This document shows, piece after piece, positions 1 through 6,694 of a DNA stretch of 8,083 nt. Source of the DNA: Hyphomicrobiaceae bacterium. Its GTDB lineage: Bacteria > Pseudomonadota > Alphaproteobacteria > Rhizobiales > MH13. The notes beneath the pieces were generated by a model that was not told the DNA's origin, made no database searches, and saw nothing but the letters and a program-made list of their open reading frames with translations. How positions within the stretch are numbered: the stretch's first letter is position 1; each line of letters begins with the position of its first letter. Position numbers and translations under genes: made by a program. Location: positions 7,620-15,702 of the forward strand of contig JAGRKQ010000124.1 in NCBI GenBank assembly GCA_020442235.1. The letters are read 5' to 3'.

Positions 1-113
1 AAGGTGCCGAAGACGTCGAAGAAATTGATCACCTTGGCGGGGTTGGCCATGCCCGAAAGGGCAATGCCGAGGCCGAAGACGGCGCCGATGAGGTAGGCGG
101 CAAGAACGGGCAT
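1..113 (-). CDS. YeeE/YedE family membrane protein (DUF6691-like), N-terminal part, cut by the window edge
   Basis: Only the first 37 residues are in the window, beginning MPVLAAYLIGAVFGLGIALS. One hydrophobic helix is followed by the conserved segment SGMANPAKVINFFDVFG, which is typical of the short second half of two-part YeeE/YedE systems. Family members are inner-membrane proteins linked to uptake of sulfur compounds such as thiosulfate. The substrate here is inference. The ATG is preceded by GGAGG at 8 nt, located in the last codons of the gene before it. Only 4 bp separate the two genes, so they are almost certainly co-transcribed and translationally linked. The remainder lies beyond position 1. 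Confidence 0.8.
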   Translation of the reverse strand, partial: MPVLAAYLIGAVFGLGIALSGMANPAKVINFFDVFGT

Positions 114-117
114 CGGG

Positions 118-558
118 TCAGCCTCCGATCACATGGCGCAGGATGAAGACCGTCACGGCGGTCGTCGCCATGAAGGTGAGGGTGGCGGCGATGGAGCGCG
201 GAGCAACGCGGGCAAGGCCGCACACGCCATGGCCGGAGGTGCAGCCGCCGCCGAGCGTGACGCCGATGCCGACGATAAAGCCGCCGGCGACCAGCATCGG
301 CAGGCTGGCGGGCACGGTCACGACCGGCATCGCGCCGGTGATGGCCAGAAACAGCGCCGGACCGGTCACCATGCCGGCCAGGAAGGCGACGCGCCAAAGA
401 ACGTCCTTCGCGCCGGAGGGAAAGAGGATGCCGGCCAGAATGCCCGTCGCGCCGGCGATGCGGCCATGAAACAGCATCAGGAGCGTTGCGGCCGTGCCGA
501 TGAGCAGGCCGCCGCCAAGCGAGGCATAAGGCGTGAAGTCGGTGGGAAACTGGTCCAC
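118..558 (-). CDS. YeeE/YedE family sulfur transporter, first half
   Basis: This is a 146-residue membrane protein with about four hydrophobic segments (roughly residues 12-30, 56-75, 86-105 and 123-141). The family signature is the glycine-rich stretch GIGVTLGGGCTSGHGVCGLA at residues 97-116. In YeeE-type channels a cysteine in the GGGCTSGHG motif (here C106) sits on the path of the sulfur compound. With the next gene it forms the usual pair of half-proteins. I chose the GTG at 558 because AGGA lies about 10 nt upstream and the protein then begins just before the first helix. An ATG at 621 would add 21 polar residues and has no ribosome binding site. No sulfur-responsive regulator or persulfide dioxygenase, which often accompany this pair, is seen on the upstream side. 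Family assignment is sure; substrate is inferred. Confidence 0.85.
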   Translation of the reverse strand: MDQFPTDFTPYASLGGGLLIGTAATLLMLFHGRIAGATGILAGILFPSGAKDVLWRVAFLAGMVTGPALFLAITGAMPVVTVPASLPMLVAGGFIVGIGVTLGGGCTSGHGVCGLARVAPRSIAATLTFMATTAVTVFILRHVIGG

Positions 559-741
559 GGTGAATGTGTCCTGTCGAAGTGCTCTGGTTTGACCGCCGGT
601 GCGTTCCGCCCGTGCGGCCATTGCGCGCTGACATGGCGGGCGGGTCCTTTGCGGTCAAGTCGGGTGGGACACGATGCCGCTGCTGCCGGGCTCGGTTGCC
701 AGCTTAAAATCGCCCGTGCTACCTGCGGGAGAGATGGGGCG

Positions 742-1596
742 GTGCCCCGGTCGGGGGCGCCGGGTCGGCGTTTGCGTGAAGCCTTGCAGTCTGAAAACCG
801 CCCTGCGCCGGGCCCTGATGCCGGCCTTTTGCCGATCACGGCCTATGTGCGCACCCTCAACGAAGAAAAGATGATCGGCGATGTCGTCGGCGCGGCGGCG
901 CGGCTGTGCGACGAGGTCGTCGTCATCGACTGCGGGTCGAAGGATGCCACCGCCGCGCGGGCCGAAGCGGCCGGCGCCCGCGTCATCGTTCACGAGTGGC
1001 TCGGCAATGGCCACCAGAAGCGACTGGCCGAGGAGGCGGCGCGGAACGACTGGCTGCTCGATCTCGATGCCGATGAAATCCTTTCCGATGCGCTGTGCGC
1101 CGAGATCCGCGCGCTCTTTGCCGGCGGAGCGCCGGCGCCGGACATCTTCCAGCTGAAGCTGGTGATCGTCACGCCCTTCGGCGATGTCTGGTCCTGGTTC
1201 GGGCTCGATCACCGGGCGAAGCTCTACAATCGCCGGCTGGCGCGCATGCCTGCCGATGCGATTTCCGACCAGCTCGACGGGGCGCTGCGCAAGGGCCGGC
1301 GCAAGCTGAGGGGCGCGCTCTATCATCACGCCTTCCGCGACATGCGCCATCTGGCCGAGCGCATGAACAGCCGCTCCAGCCGTGGTGCACCGGGGGCGGC
1401 CAGGCGCGGCATGGCGGTGACGCTGCTGCGCATTGCCTTCGGCCTGCCGGTCTATTTCCTGAAGAAATATCTTGTCTCGGGCTATGTGTTCGGCGGGGCC
1501 TACGGCTTTTCCGCCGCGCTGGTGCTCGCCTATGGACGCTGGCTGCGCGACGTGAAGGCCTATGAGATCCTGCGCGGGCGGCAGCGTTCCGGTTAG
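742..1596 (+). CDS. Glycosyltransferase family 2, WaaE/beta-1,4-glucosyltransferase-like
   Basis: The product (284 residues from this start) is a GT-A fold family 2 glycosyltransferase. Visible motifs are PITAYVRTLNEEKMIGDVV (from residue 31, nucleotide-sugar binding strand), DEVVVIDCGSKDAT (57-70, with D63 and D68), EWLGNGHQKR (85-94) and the metal-binding DLDADE (107-112). The pattern of a short G-x-QKR segment then LDADE matches the subgroup that adds sugars to lipopolysaccharide core or similar envelope glycans (WaaE-like). A hydrophobic C-terminal segment near residues 230-265 may hold it against the inner membrane. The acceptor sugar is unknown. The start is uncertain: GTG 742 has GGGAGAG at about 8 nt, but TTG 784 or TTG 829 are possible and the core domain begins only at residue 31. 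It stands alone, divergent from the YeeE pair. Confidence 0.8.
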   Translation: MPRSGAPGRRLREALQSENRPAPGPDAGLLPITAYVRTLNEEKMIGDVVGAAARLCDEVVVIDCGSKDATAARAEAAGARVIVHEWLGNGHQKRLAEEAARNDWLLDLDADEILSDALCAEIRALFAGGAPAPDIFQLKLVIVTPFGDVWSWFGLDHRAKLYNRRLARMPADAISDQLDGALRKGRRKLRGALYHHAFRDMRHLAERMNSRSSRGAPGAARRGMAVTLLRIAFGLPVYFLKKYLVSGYVFGGAYGFSAALVLAYGRWLRDVKAYEILRGRQRSG

Positions 1597-1600
1597 TCTG

Positions 1601-1617
1601 CCGGATCAGGATTCCGG
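1601..1617. terminator. Small hairpin between convergent genes, possible weak bidirectional terminator
   Basis: CCGGA and TCCGG form a 5-bp stem with a 7-nt loop. It straddles the 9-bp gap between the glycosyltransferase stop (1594-1596) and the TetR stop (1606-1608). There is no T tract on either side, so it is at best a weak terminator. Confidence 0.2.
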
Positions 1618-2124
1618 GACGATGCGGTCGATCAGCGTTTCGACGATGGCAAATTCGCTTTCCGGCAGCTGACCCTCATACAACAGGCTGGTCATGAACA
1701 TGCCGTCGATGAGAAGACGCACGCCCACCGCCTGATCGAGGGTGAGCCCATCGGCAACGAGCTTGTCCGTCCAGCCCGAAAGCATGTCGGACACGAAGGT
1801 CGCCAGCCGGCGGTCGACGGAAACCGCGGCGATGAACACCGCCATCAGCCCGGTATCGTCACGGATCTTGTCGAAGGCGGTCAGCATCAGCGCCTTGTGC
1901 AGACGGTGGCCTTTTCCGGCATAGGCCTTGATCGTCGCTTCCAGCCGTTCCGCTTCCTCATAGACGAGGGCCGTCACCATCTCGTCCTTGGAGGCGAAAT
2001 GATAGAAAAAGCCGCCCTTGGAAATCTGCGCGGCCTCGATCACCCGGTCGATGGTCAGGCCCATCGGTCCCTCGGTGGAGGCAAGATGCCGGGCGGCTTC
2101 GAGAATGGCTGGCTTGGCGCTCAT
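1606..2124 (-). CDS. TetR/AcrR family transcriptional regulator
   Basis: A 172-residue regulator. The N-terminal DNA-binding domain is clear: AILEAARHLASTEG (6-19), then LTIDRVIEAAQISKGGFFYH (23-42), the TetR helix-turn-helix with its usual S-K-G-x-F-Y-x-H-F-x-S-K-D/E signature. The rest (about 55-172) is an all-helical ligand-binding and dimerisation domain with no residues that reveal the inducer. The ATG at 2124 is preferred over one at 2166. From 2166 the reading frame would run through the inverted repeat at 2138-2153, and the extra 14 residues do not resemble a TetR N-terminus. No strong ribosome binding site precedes 2124. The gene diverges from the PAS-domain gene, and the operator-like repeat between them suggests control of itself and possibly of that gene. 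Confidence 0.88.
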   Translation of the reverse strand: MSAKPAILEAARHLASTEGPMGLTIDRVIEAAQISKGGFFYHFASKDEMVTALVYEEAERLEATIKAYAGKGHRLHKALMLTAFDKIRDDTGLMAVFIAAVSVDRRLATFVSDMLSGWTDKLVADGLTLDQAVGVRLLIDGMFMTSLLYEGQLPESEFAIVETLIDRIVPES

Positions 2125-2137
2125 GGCGACATAACTA

Positions 2138-2153
2138 GACGAACCGGTCGGTC
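2138..2153. promoter_or_regulatory. Probable TetR operator
   Basis: The sequence GACGAACCGGTCGGTC is an imperfect palindrome centred on ACCGGT, with 12 of 16 positions symmetric. The GAC-N2-ACCGGT-N2-GTC layout resembles operators bound by many TetR dimers. It begins 13 bp upstream of the TetR start codon and lies in the shared region with the divergent PAS gene. Binding is inferred. Confidence 0.5.
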
Positions 2154-2154
2154 C

Positions 2155-2170
2155 ATAAATACGCATTTAT
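2155..2170. repeat. AT-rich inverted repeat beside the operator
   Basis: ATAAAT and ATTTAT are perfect 6-bp arms around ACGC. The repeat starts one base after the TetR operator-like site. Its AT-rich arms could supply the -10 elements of the divergent TetR and PAS promoters (TATAAAT on the minus strand), but no matching -35 box is clear. Confidence 0.3.
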
Positions 2171-2228
2171 ACAGAAATTCCGGGTCGGGCTTCACCATTG
2201 CGCAATCGGTTTCTGGCAGGTTTTGCGT

Positions 2229-2816
2229 ATGGTCCAGAACGCACGCGCCCGCATCGATCTGTCGGATCCCTTCGCGGAGGGGCCGGAGCCGCTGCGCCGG
2301 ATTCATACGCTCTGGCTGGAGGCGGCGGGGCGCGGTCTGCCGCGCATATCGGACCTGCCGGTGGATGCGCTGTTGCCGCATATGCCGCATCTGGCGCTGA
2401 TCGAGTCGCGCGCCTCGGTTCGCGATGCCGTTTTCCGGTTTTTCGGCGCTGCGCTGATCGAGCTTTCGGGCGCGGATCTGACCGGCATGGCGCTGCGGCG
2501 GGCTTTTTCGGAGCAGGCGGCCGCGGAGGTTGAGACCCAGATCGACTGGGCTGCGTCACGCCGGTTGCCTGTCCTCGATCAGATGCAGCCTGCGCCTTGC
2601 CCCGAGCACGGCAGCTGCTGGCGCCTCATCCTGCCGGTTCAGCCGGCAGCGGAAGGTGGAACGCGCGTGGTGGCGGCGTTTTTCCGCGAAGGCCCCGGCG
2701 CGAGAAAGGTCCAATCCCGGTCCCGCATGAGCCTGGCAGCAGGACAGAAGGCCGGGCATCTTTGGGCGCAGGCATCGCGCCCGGTGCCCGAGCGCGAGAT
2801 CGTCTATCTCGACTGA
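2229..2816 (+). CDS. PAS_5-type PAS domain protein of unknown function
   Basis: A 195-residue soluble protein. Residues about 22-95 match the layout of the PAS_5 family (PF07310) common in Alphaproteobacteria: a helix LRRIHTLWLEAAGRGLPRIS, then LPVDALLPHMPHLALIE, VFRFFGAALIELSGADLTG and the following helix. A second half with CWRLILPVQP (130-139) and RVVAAFF (146-152) completes the PAS-like sheet. There is no kinase, cyclase or DNA-binding output domain, so it is a stand-alone sensor or adaptor. Ligand and partner are unknown. ATG 2229 is chosen because AGG lies 8 nt upstream; an upstream TTG at 2223 lacks this. It diverges from the TetR gene and its last 13 bp overlap the end of the serine hydrolase gene on the other strand. 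Confidence 0.75.
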   Translation: MVQNARARIDLSDPFAEGPEPLRRIHTLWLEAAGRGLPRISDLPVDALLPHMPHLALIESRASVRDAVFRFFGAALIELSGADLTGMALRRAFSEQAAAEVETQIDWAASRRLPVLDQMQPAPCPEHGSCWRLILPVQPAAEGGTRVVAAFFREGPGARKVQSRSRMSLAAGQKAGHLWAQASRPVPEREIVYLD

Positions 2817-3943
2817 ACCAGTGCCGGCAGGATGATGCGCTGCAAGAGGAGCGTCGGCGTCATCCACTGGTCGGGCCGGTTGTAGGCCCCGCAGAAGACC
2901 ACCGCGACGGCATCGAGCGTCGGCATCAGGTAGAGCCTTTGCCCGCCGTTGCCGTTGGCGGACAACACCGGAACCGGCCCCGAAGGGCCGGGCTGATCGG
3001 ACAGATACCAGAAATGGCTGTAGGCGAGGCCAAAGGGCGTTGCCGTGACCGGTGTCCGGCAGCGCGCAATCCAGCTTTCGGGGATGACCTGCCGGCCCTC
3101 GGCACGGCCACCGTTCAGAACCGCCCGCCCGATGCGGGCAAGGTCCGGGGTGGCCAGCCGCAGGCCCGAGGCCGGCGAGGCAATGCCGTCGCCGCCGCTG
3201 TTCCATTCAAACGCCCCGATCCCGAGCGGGCCGAACAGCGCTTCGCGGGCGAAGGCCTCGAGGCTTTGGCCGGTGCCGCGCTCGATGATGGCGCCGATCA
3301 GCGCTGCCGCGCCGCCGCAATAGGTCCAGCGCGTTCCCGGTTCGTGATCGATCGGCTGGGCCAGCACGAAGCGATAGCGGTCCTCGGCGAGCTCCATGGC
3401 GATTTCGGAGTTTTCCGGGTCGGTATAGGGCAGGTCCTCGTTCCAGCGGATGCCAAGCGTCATGTTGAGCGCGTTGGCGATGGTCCAGCCGACCCGGCGC
3501 GCATCGCCGGCCAGATCGGCATATTCGGGAAAGGCGGAAAGAAGCGGCGCCTCCGGCGGGGGCACCAGGCCGCGCTCCAGCGCGATGCCATAAAGCAGCG
3601 AGGTGATGCTCTTGGTCACCGAGCGCAGATCATGCAGCGCGGCGGCATCGAAGCGGCGTCTGCCGAGATCGCGGCCCCAGTTCTCGTCCGCGCCCTCATA
3701 ATAGCGCTCCGTCAGCATCGCCCCGCCCCGGTCCACATAAAGCGCATGCAGATCGGGCAGGAGCCCGGATGCAACGCCGAGATCGCAGGCCTCGCCGATG
3801 GCGATATCAGAAGGCGGCATGGCAGGGCTCCTTTCCCCGGCGGCGGCTTTCAGGGCCGATGAGCCGGGAAGGAGCGCCGGAATGCATCCTGACACGGTGC
3901 CAAGCGCGGAGGCGAGCAGGAATCGACGGCGGTTCAGGAGCAT
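2804..3943 (-). CDS. Serine hydrolase, beta-lactamase/penicillin-binding-like, Tat-type lipoprotein
   Basis: A 379-residue exported enzyme of the class C beta-lactamase-like family (PF00144), which includes esterases, D-aminopeptidases and carboxypeptidases. The leader NRRRFLLASALGTVSGC carries a twin-arginine motif (R5-R7, F8, L9) and a lipobox ending at C20, so it is probably exported folded and lipidated. The catalytic S-x-x-K is SVTK at 108-111. The second-motif tyrosine is Y208 in WTYCGG, where the usual Y-x-N is Y-C-G. The third motif is replaced by NGNGGQ (330-335), as in many esterase-like members. The start at 3943 has AGGTGA at 5 nt and gives a proper signal peptide; an ATG at 4054 would put 37 odd residues before it. 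The substrate cannot be told. It is head to tail with the SGNH gene but 147 bp away. Confidence 0.85.
   Translation of the reverse strand: MLLNRRRFLLASALGTVSGCIPALLPGSSALKAAAGERSPAMPPSDIAIGEACDLGVASGLLPDLHALYVDRGGAMLTERYYEGADENWGRDLGRRRFDAAALHDLRSVTKSITSLLYGIALERGLVPPPEAPLLSAFPEYADLAGDARRVGWTIANALNMTLGIRWNEDLPYTDPENSEIAMELAEDRYRFVLAQPIDHEPGTRWTYCGGAAALIGAIIERGTGQSLEAFAREALFGPLGIGAFEWNSGGDGIASPASGLRLATPDLARIGRAVLNGGRAEGRQVIPESWIARCRTPVTATPFGLAYSHFWYLSDQPGPSGPVPVLSANGNGGQRLYLMPTLDAVAVVFCGAYNRPDQWMTPTLLLQRIILPALVQSR
2974..2991 (-). repeat. Perfect 7-bp hairpin with TTCG tetraloop inside the serine hydrolase gene
   Basis: On the coding (minus) strand CCGGCCC, loop TTCG, GGGCCGG forms an exceptionally stable hairpin. 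It encodes the Pro/Gly-rich stretch PGPSGP. It may simply reflect GC-rich Gly/Pro codons. There is no T tract, so it is not a terminator. Confidence 0.4.
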
Positions 3944-4090
3944 CGGGGTCACCTGCAACCAACCGGCGATGAGCGGTTTCCCCGCTTGGTGCCAGGTGCG
4001 ATGCTGAACATCATGCCGCGAGCGCAGCCCTCTCTTCGTTTCTTCTCGGGCCATCGGCCGGAAATGGTCCGAACTAGTGCTGCCGCGTCT

Positions 4091-6394
4091 TTAGTTAGAG
4101 ATAGGATCGCGGAAGCGATCCCGTGTGGCGGGCGCCACACAATAAGGCGCGCGTTTGTCATCCGGTGTATCGGGGTTAACCATGGCGTCGATCCTGCAGA
4201 AGTACAGATCTGCCCATGCCGCATAGCCAAGCCCATTCGGATGGAAGAGGCCGAAGGTCGTCAAAAGGCGCGTTTCCGTGAGATTTCCAAGGAAACTACG
4301 CGCTTCGAATGTATCCGGCATATTTGTCGGCAACTGATTTTGCACGGCGGTGCCATCATCGGGTGTTCTGAGCCATCTCTCCGTCACCGCATATGCGTCG
4401 CGGTAGGGGCCTGGCGTATCCCTGCGATCCGAGGAGATTATGCCCTGTTCGCCAGCGCACCAGCCATGACGATCAAACAGAGTGTCTGCAGAAATTACGT
4501 TCCATTCATTCCTAAGCGCATATTGTTGTATTTCTAAGTTCAGATTTGAGGCATAGTTATCATTGATATCTTTAATTTCATCACCTGTAATAACAGGATC
4601 AATGCCAAAGAGAGATATCAGGTCAAAAGATGCCAATCCTACTGTGTCGTCGCAAGGTATATTATTTTCATCATTAAATCCGAGTGGGTAAGTTGAGACA
4701 ATGATGTTTTCAGCATGAACGGGCAAATGGTGACGAATCGCATCGTTCAAGTCACCATATAGACTCTCGATCCGTTCATTGACGATAACTCTAGCTTCCG
4801 AGGGGCTGAGGGCTGGTCTTTCTCGCGCCCAGTTCAGGCCAACGCGTTCAACATCGCTGACAAGCGCGTCCATGATGACACTTGCAAAGCCGGTGTCATT
4901 TCCGCCGATCGTCATGGTGAGAACATCGATATTTCGGATGAAGCGCGTATCATCCGTTCCTCGGCATTCAATTATTTGCATGTTTGAGTATGTCTGTGCC
5001 TCCTGGATTGTTCTTGCATCCCAAGGAGCATCAGGCAGAAGGCCATTTTTTTCATAGTAATCGAGAATTGTTTGTGATCTGCCAAAAAGATTAAGAACTC
5101 TCTGCCAAGTGCTCGGGTAAGGGTTGTTCTGTTCCATGTATGCGTTGAATCCTTCAATGTATGAATCCACATCAGGATCTCGGCACAGGAGCAAAATTGC
5201 CTGATTTATTTGAGACAGGGTCGCGCGCCACAGCAAACCAGTCTTATTTTGTACATTCCTGTTACGACTGAATTCTGGAACGCCGCTATAAGTTCCAAGT
5301 ATACCCGAATAAACTTCGGCGCCGGAGCAAGTCAGATTAATATGGACGACCTCCGTCTGCGGGTTGGTCGCGGCGTAGTGGATCGCTGCACGTGAGGGAG
5401 CGGACAGGAAGGAGCGGTGGCAGGAGCGTTCAAGCCAATGCGCGGCGTTGGTTGTGTATTCGCGGGGTGTGTCGTCGTCGCGATTGGGAGCAATGCCCTG
5501 CGTCGGTATGCGCTCGAAGGTCCCGTTGCGCAGTCGTGTCCGGGCGGCAAAATCCGGGGCGCCTTCTCCGGCCGAATAGGAATCTCCCATCGACAGGATC
5601 ACGAGTTCACGAATTAGGGTGTCTTCGCCACTGAGGGTGAGCGGAGCAATTCTATTATTGCTGTCGTTGGGATCAGCGATGGTTACTCGGATAGTAGAGG
5701 TGCTATCCCCCCGGAGCATGCCGAAGGACACAGGCTCACCGCATGGGCTTGTGATGGGGGCGCCATCAACATTCCAGGTACACATATATTCGGAATATTG
5801 TCCCTGCTCATCCTGGTCAGTGAACTCCAGCCAGATTCTGGAGGGTCTTCTTTCGAAATCACTTCCTTTTGTGGCGCATTCATCACTGATGTATGAATCG
5901 TCTGTTGTTAATGCTTGTATAAATTCAACATTAGCCCCGCAATGATCATGCCTTTCATGGTGTCTATCATTATAATACATATTGCGAGCATGATCATAAA
6001 ATGAATCGGTGCGCAGATAGGCAGTCGCAATATATTCAGTGGGGAAATTAATGTAATTAAATGCTGCTCCGTAGAGCGCTTCTCGGTCTTCTGCTGATGG
6101 ATGTCTTAAAGCTTCTGCAGCTCTTTCTCGCCTGACAGGCCCGATGGCTCTTTCAGAGCACAGGATGGCGCCGATATCCGAACGGTCGCAGTCAGGATCG
6201 TAATAGAGCGCTCGCCGTGCGGACCAGTCCCAAGGGCCGGCAGTTACGAAGTCTCGAAACCATTGTCCGGTGGAATTCCCCGAGGCTGGAGCCATGACCC
6301 TGTAGGGGTATCTCAATTCCCAATGAATGCTTGCCGCTTGACACAGCCCCATCGAGAACAACAGTGCGATTGATGCAATCAATATCCTGAACAT
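4091..6394 (-). CDS. Large secreted SGNH/GDSL hydrolase (SEST-like), AT-rich
   Basis: A 767-residue protein with a signal peptide (MFRILIASIALLFSMGLCQA, cleavage after residue 20). Residues about 21-260 match no family I recognise and are rich in Tyr, Asp, His and Cys. From 261 an SGNH hydrolase follows: block I LSMGDSYSAGEG (nucleophile S272), CHRS (325-328), block II CSGA (356-359), block III TIGGNDTGF (495-503; G498, N499), HGWC (643-646) and block V FHPNGLGY (catalytic H718). The CxRS, CSGA and GGND combination is that of the SEST-like esterases related to Streptomyces scabies esterase. Fourteen cysteines in the mature chain suggest disulfides outside the cytoplasm. The ATG has AAGGGGA about 8 nt upstream. 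Base composition is far more AT-rich than that of the flanking genes (19 G+C of 60 at 4561-4620, against 50 of 60 at 3121-3180), with ATA, AGA and TTA-type codons, so it is probably acquired. The natural substrate (an ester or acyl group) is unknown. Confidence 0.85.
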   Translation of the reverse strand: MFRILIASIALLFSMGLCQAASIHWELRYPYRVMAPASGNSTGQWFRDFVTAGPWDWSARRALYYDPDCDRSDIGAILCSERAIGPVRRERAAEALRHPSAEDREALYGAAFNYINFPTEYIATAYLRTDSFYDHARNMYYNDRHHERHDHCGANVEFIQALTTDDSYISDECATKGSDFERRPSRIWLEFTDQDEQGQYSEYMCTWNVDGAPITSPCGEPVSFGMLRGDSTSTIRVTIADPNDSNNRIAPLTLSGEDTLIRELVILSMGDSYSAGEGAPDFAARTRLRNGTFERIPTQGIAPNRDDDTPREYTTNAAHWLERSCHRSFLSAPSRAAIHYAATNPQTEVVHINLTCSGAEVYSGILGTYSGVPEFSRNRNVQNKTGLLWRATLSQINQAILLLCRDPDVDSYIEGFNAYMEQNNPYPSTWQRVLNLFGRSQTILDYYEKNGLLPDAPWDARTIQEAQTYSNMQIIECRGTDDTRFIRNIDVLTMTIGGNDTGFASVIMDALVSDVERVGLNWARERPALSPSEARVIVNERIESLYGDLNDAIRHHLPVHAENIIVSTYPLGFNDENNIPCDDTVGLASFDLISLFGIDPVITGDEIKDINDNYASNLNLEIQQYALRNEWNVISADTLFDRHGWCAGEQGIISSDRRDTPGPYRDAYAVTERWLRTPDDGTAVQNQLPTNMPDTFEARSFLGNLTETRLLTTFGLFHPNGLGYAAWADLYFCRIDAMVNPDTPDDKRAPYCVAPATRDRFRDPISN
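4104..4121 (-). repeat. Perfect 7-bp hairpin in the last codons of the SGNH gene
   Basis: GGATCGC and GCGATCC are perfect arms with a 4-nt loop (TTCC on the coding strand). The hairpin ends about 10 nt before the stop codon at 4091-4093 and encodes part of DRFRDP. Together with the next hairpin it could protect the mRNA 3' end or aid termination, although no T tract follows. Confidence 0.55.
4123..4140 (-). repeat. Perfect 8-bp inverted repeat next to the previous hairpin
   Basis: GTGTGGCG and CGCCACAC are perfect arms with only 2 nt between them, or 7 bp with a 4-nt loop if the central pair opens. One base separates it from the 4104-4121 hairpin. It encodes CVAPAT near the C-terminus of the SGNH hydrolase. 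Confidence 0.55.
5942..5997. repeat. 10-bp perfect inverted repeat inside the SGNH gene
   Basis: ATGATCATGC (5942-5951) and GCATGATCAT (5988-5997) are exact reverse complements separated by 36 nt. Each contains the self-palindrome ATGATCAT, so they are also direct repeats of 8 bp. They encode the two Asp-His pairs that bound a histidine-rich segment of the protein (residues about 134-152). Confidence 0.5.
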
Positions 6395-6443
6395 GGCTTC
6401 GTCCCCTTAATGCAATAAGGTGAGGTGAATTCACGTTGTGGGG

Positions 6444-6473
6444 ATCATGGATTGAGCTTTTACGGCGAGTCAA
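6444..6473 (-). promoter_or_regulatory. Possible promoter of the SGNH hydrolase gene
   Basis: Reading the minus strand, TTGACT (6473-6468) and CATGAT (6449-6444) are separated by 18 bp. The -35 is good and the -10 matches 4 of 6 consensus positions. Transcription would begin near 6437, giving a leader of about 43 nt before the ATG at 6394. Confidence 0.35.
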
Positions 6474-6672
6474 CCGTTGGTGTATTGTCCGAAGCTTGAG
6501 AACGCCATCAACGGCGATGACCAATACGAAGGATATTCGCCTTTGGGCGCTGCCAGAGGTTGGCTGTACCTGTTGAAGAGGGGTATGCGCACAAGAACAA
6601 AGCGCGCAGAGACAAATATTGAGAAGAGATTGGCGGAAAATTCAAACTTAAATTCAAAAATCCGGCTGTTCT

Positions 6673-6694
6673 GCAGGGCGGTAGGGTCGCCTGC
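6673..6694 (-). terminator. Possible terminator downstream of tRNA-Ser
   Basis: GCAGG and CCTGC arms, extended by a CG pair across a one-base bulge, form a GC-rich stem about 45 bp beyond the tRNA 3' end. A run of five T residues on the minus strand follows only after about 12 nt, so termination is plausible but not strong. Read-through from the tRNA into the SGNH gene cannot be excluded. Confidence 0.3.

Noticed and set aside
133..741. Upstream part of the long plus-strand open frame as a real N-terminal domain
   Set aside because: It is the antisense of a clear YeeE membrane protein, is rich in Gly/Arg/Ala/His with no domain, and has no ribosome binding site.
655..1350. 231-codon minus-strand open frame
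   Set aside because: It lies opposite the glycosyltransferase with its conserved motifs and is a shadow of them.
2597..3862. 421-codon plus-strand open frame
   Set aside because: It is antisense to the serine hydrolase, whose S-x-x-K, signal peptide and ribosome binding site are clear.
3944..4090. Possible att site or copy of the tRNA-Ser 3' end at the far edge of the AT-rich segment
   Set aside because: I compared this gap with the tRNA 3' end and found no repeat beyond a few bases.
6192..6524. 110-codon minus-strand frame overlapping the start of the SGNH gene
   Set aside because: It is out of frame with the signal peptide and SGNH blocks and has no features of its own.
6638..6658. Two copies of AAATTCAAA as a possible iteron or CRISPR-like repeat
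   Set aside because: There are only two 9-bp copies in AT-rich DNA, with no further units or spacers.
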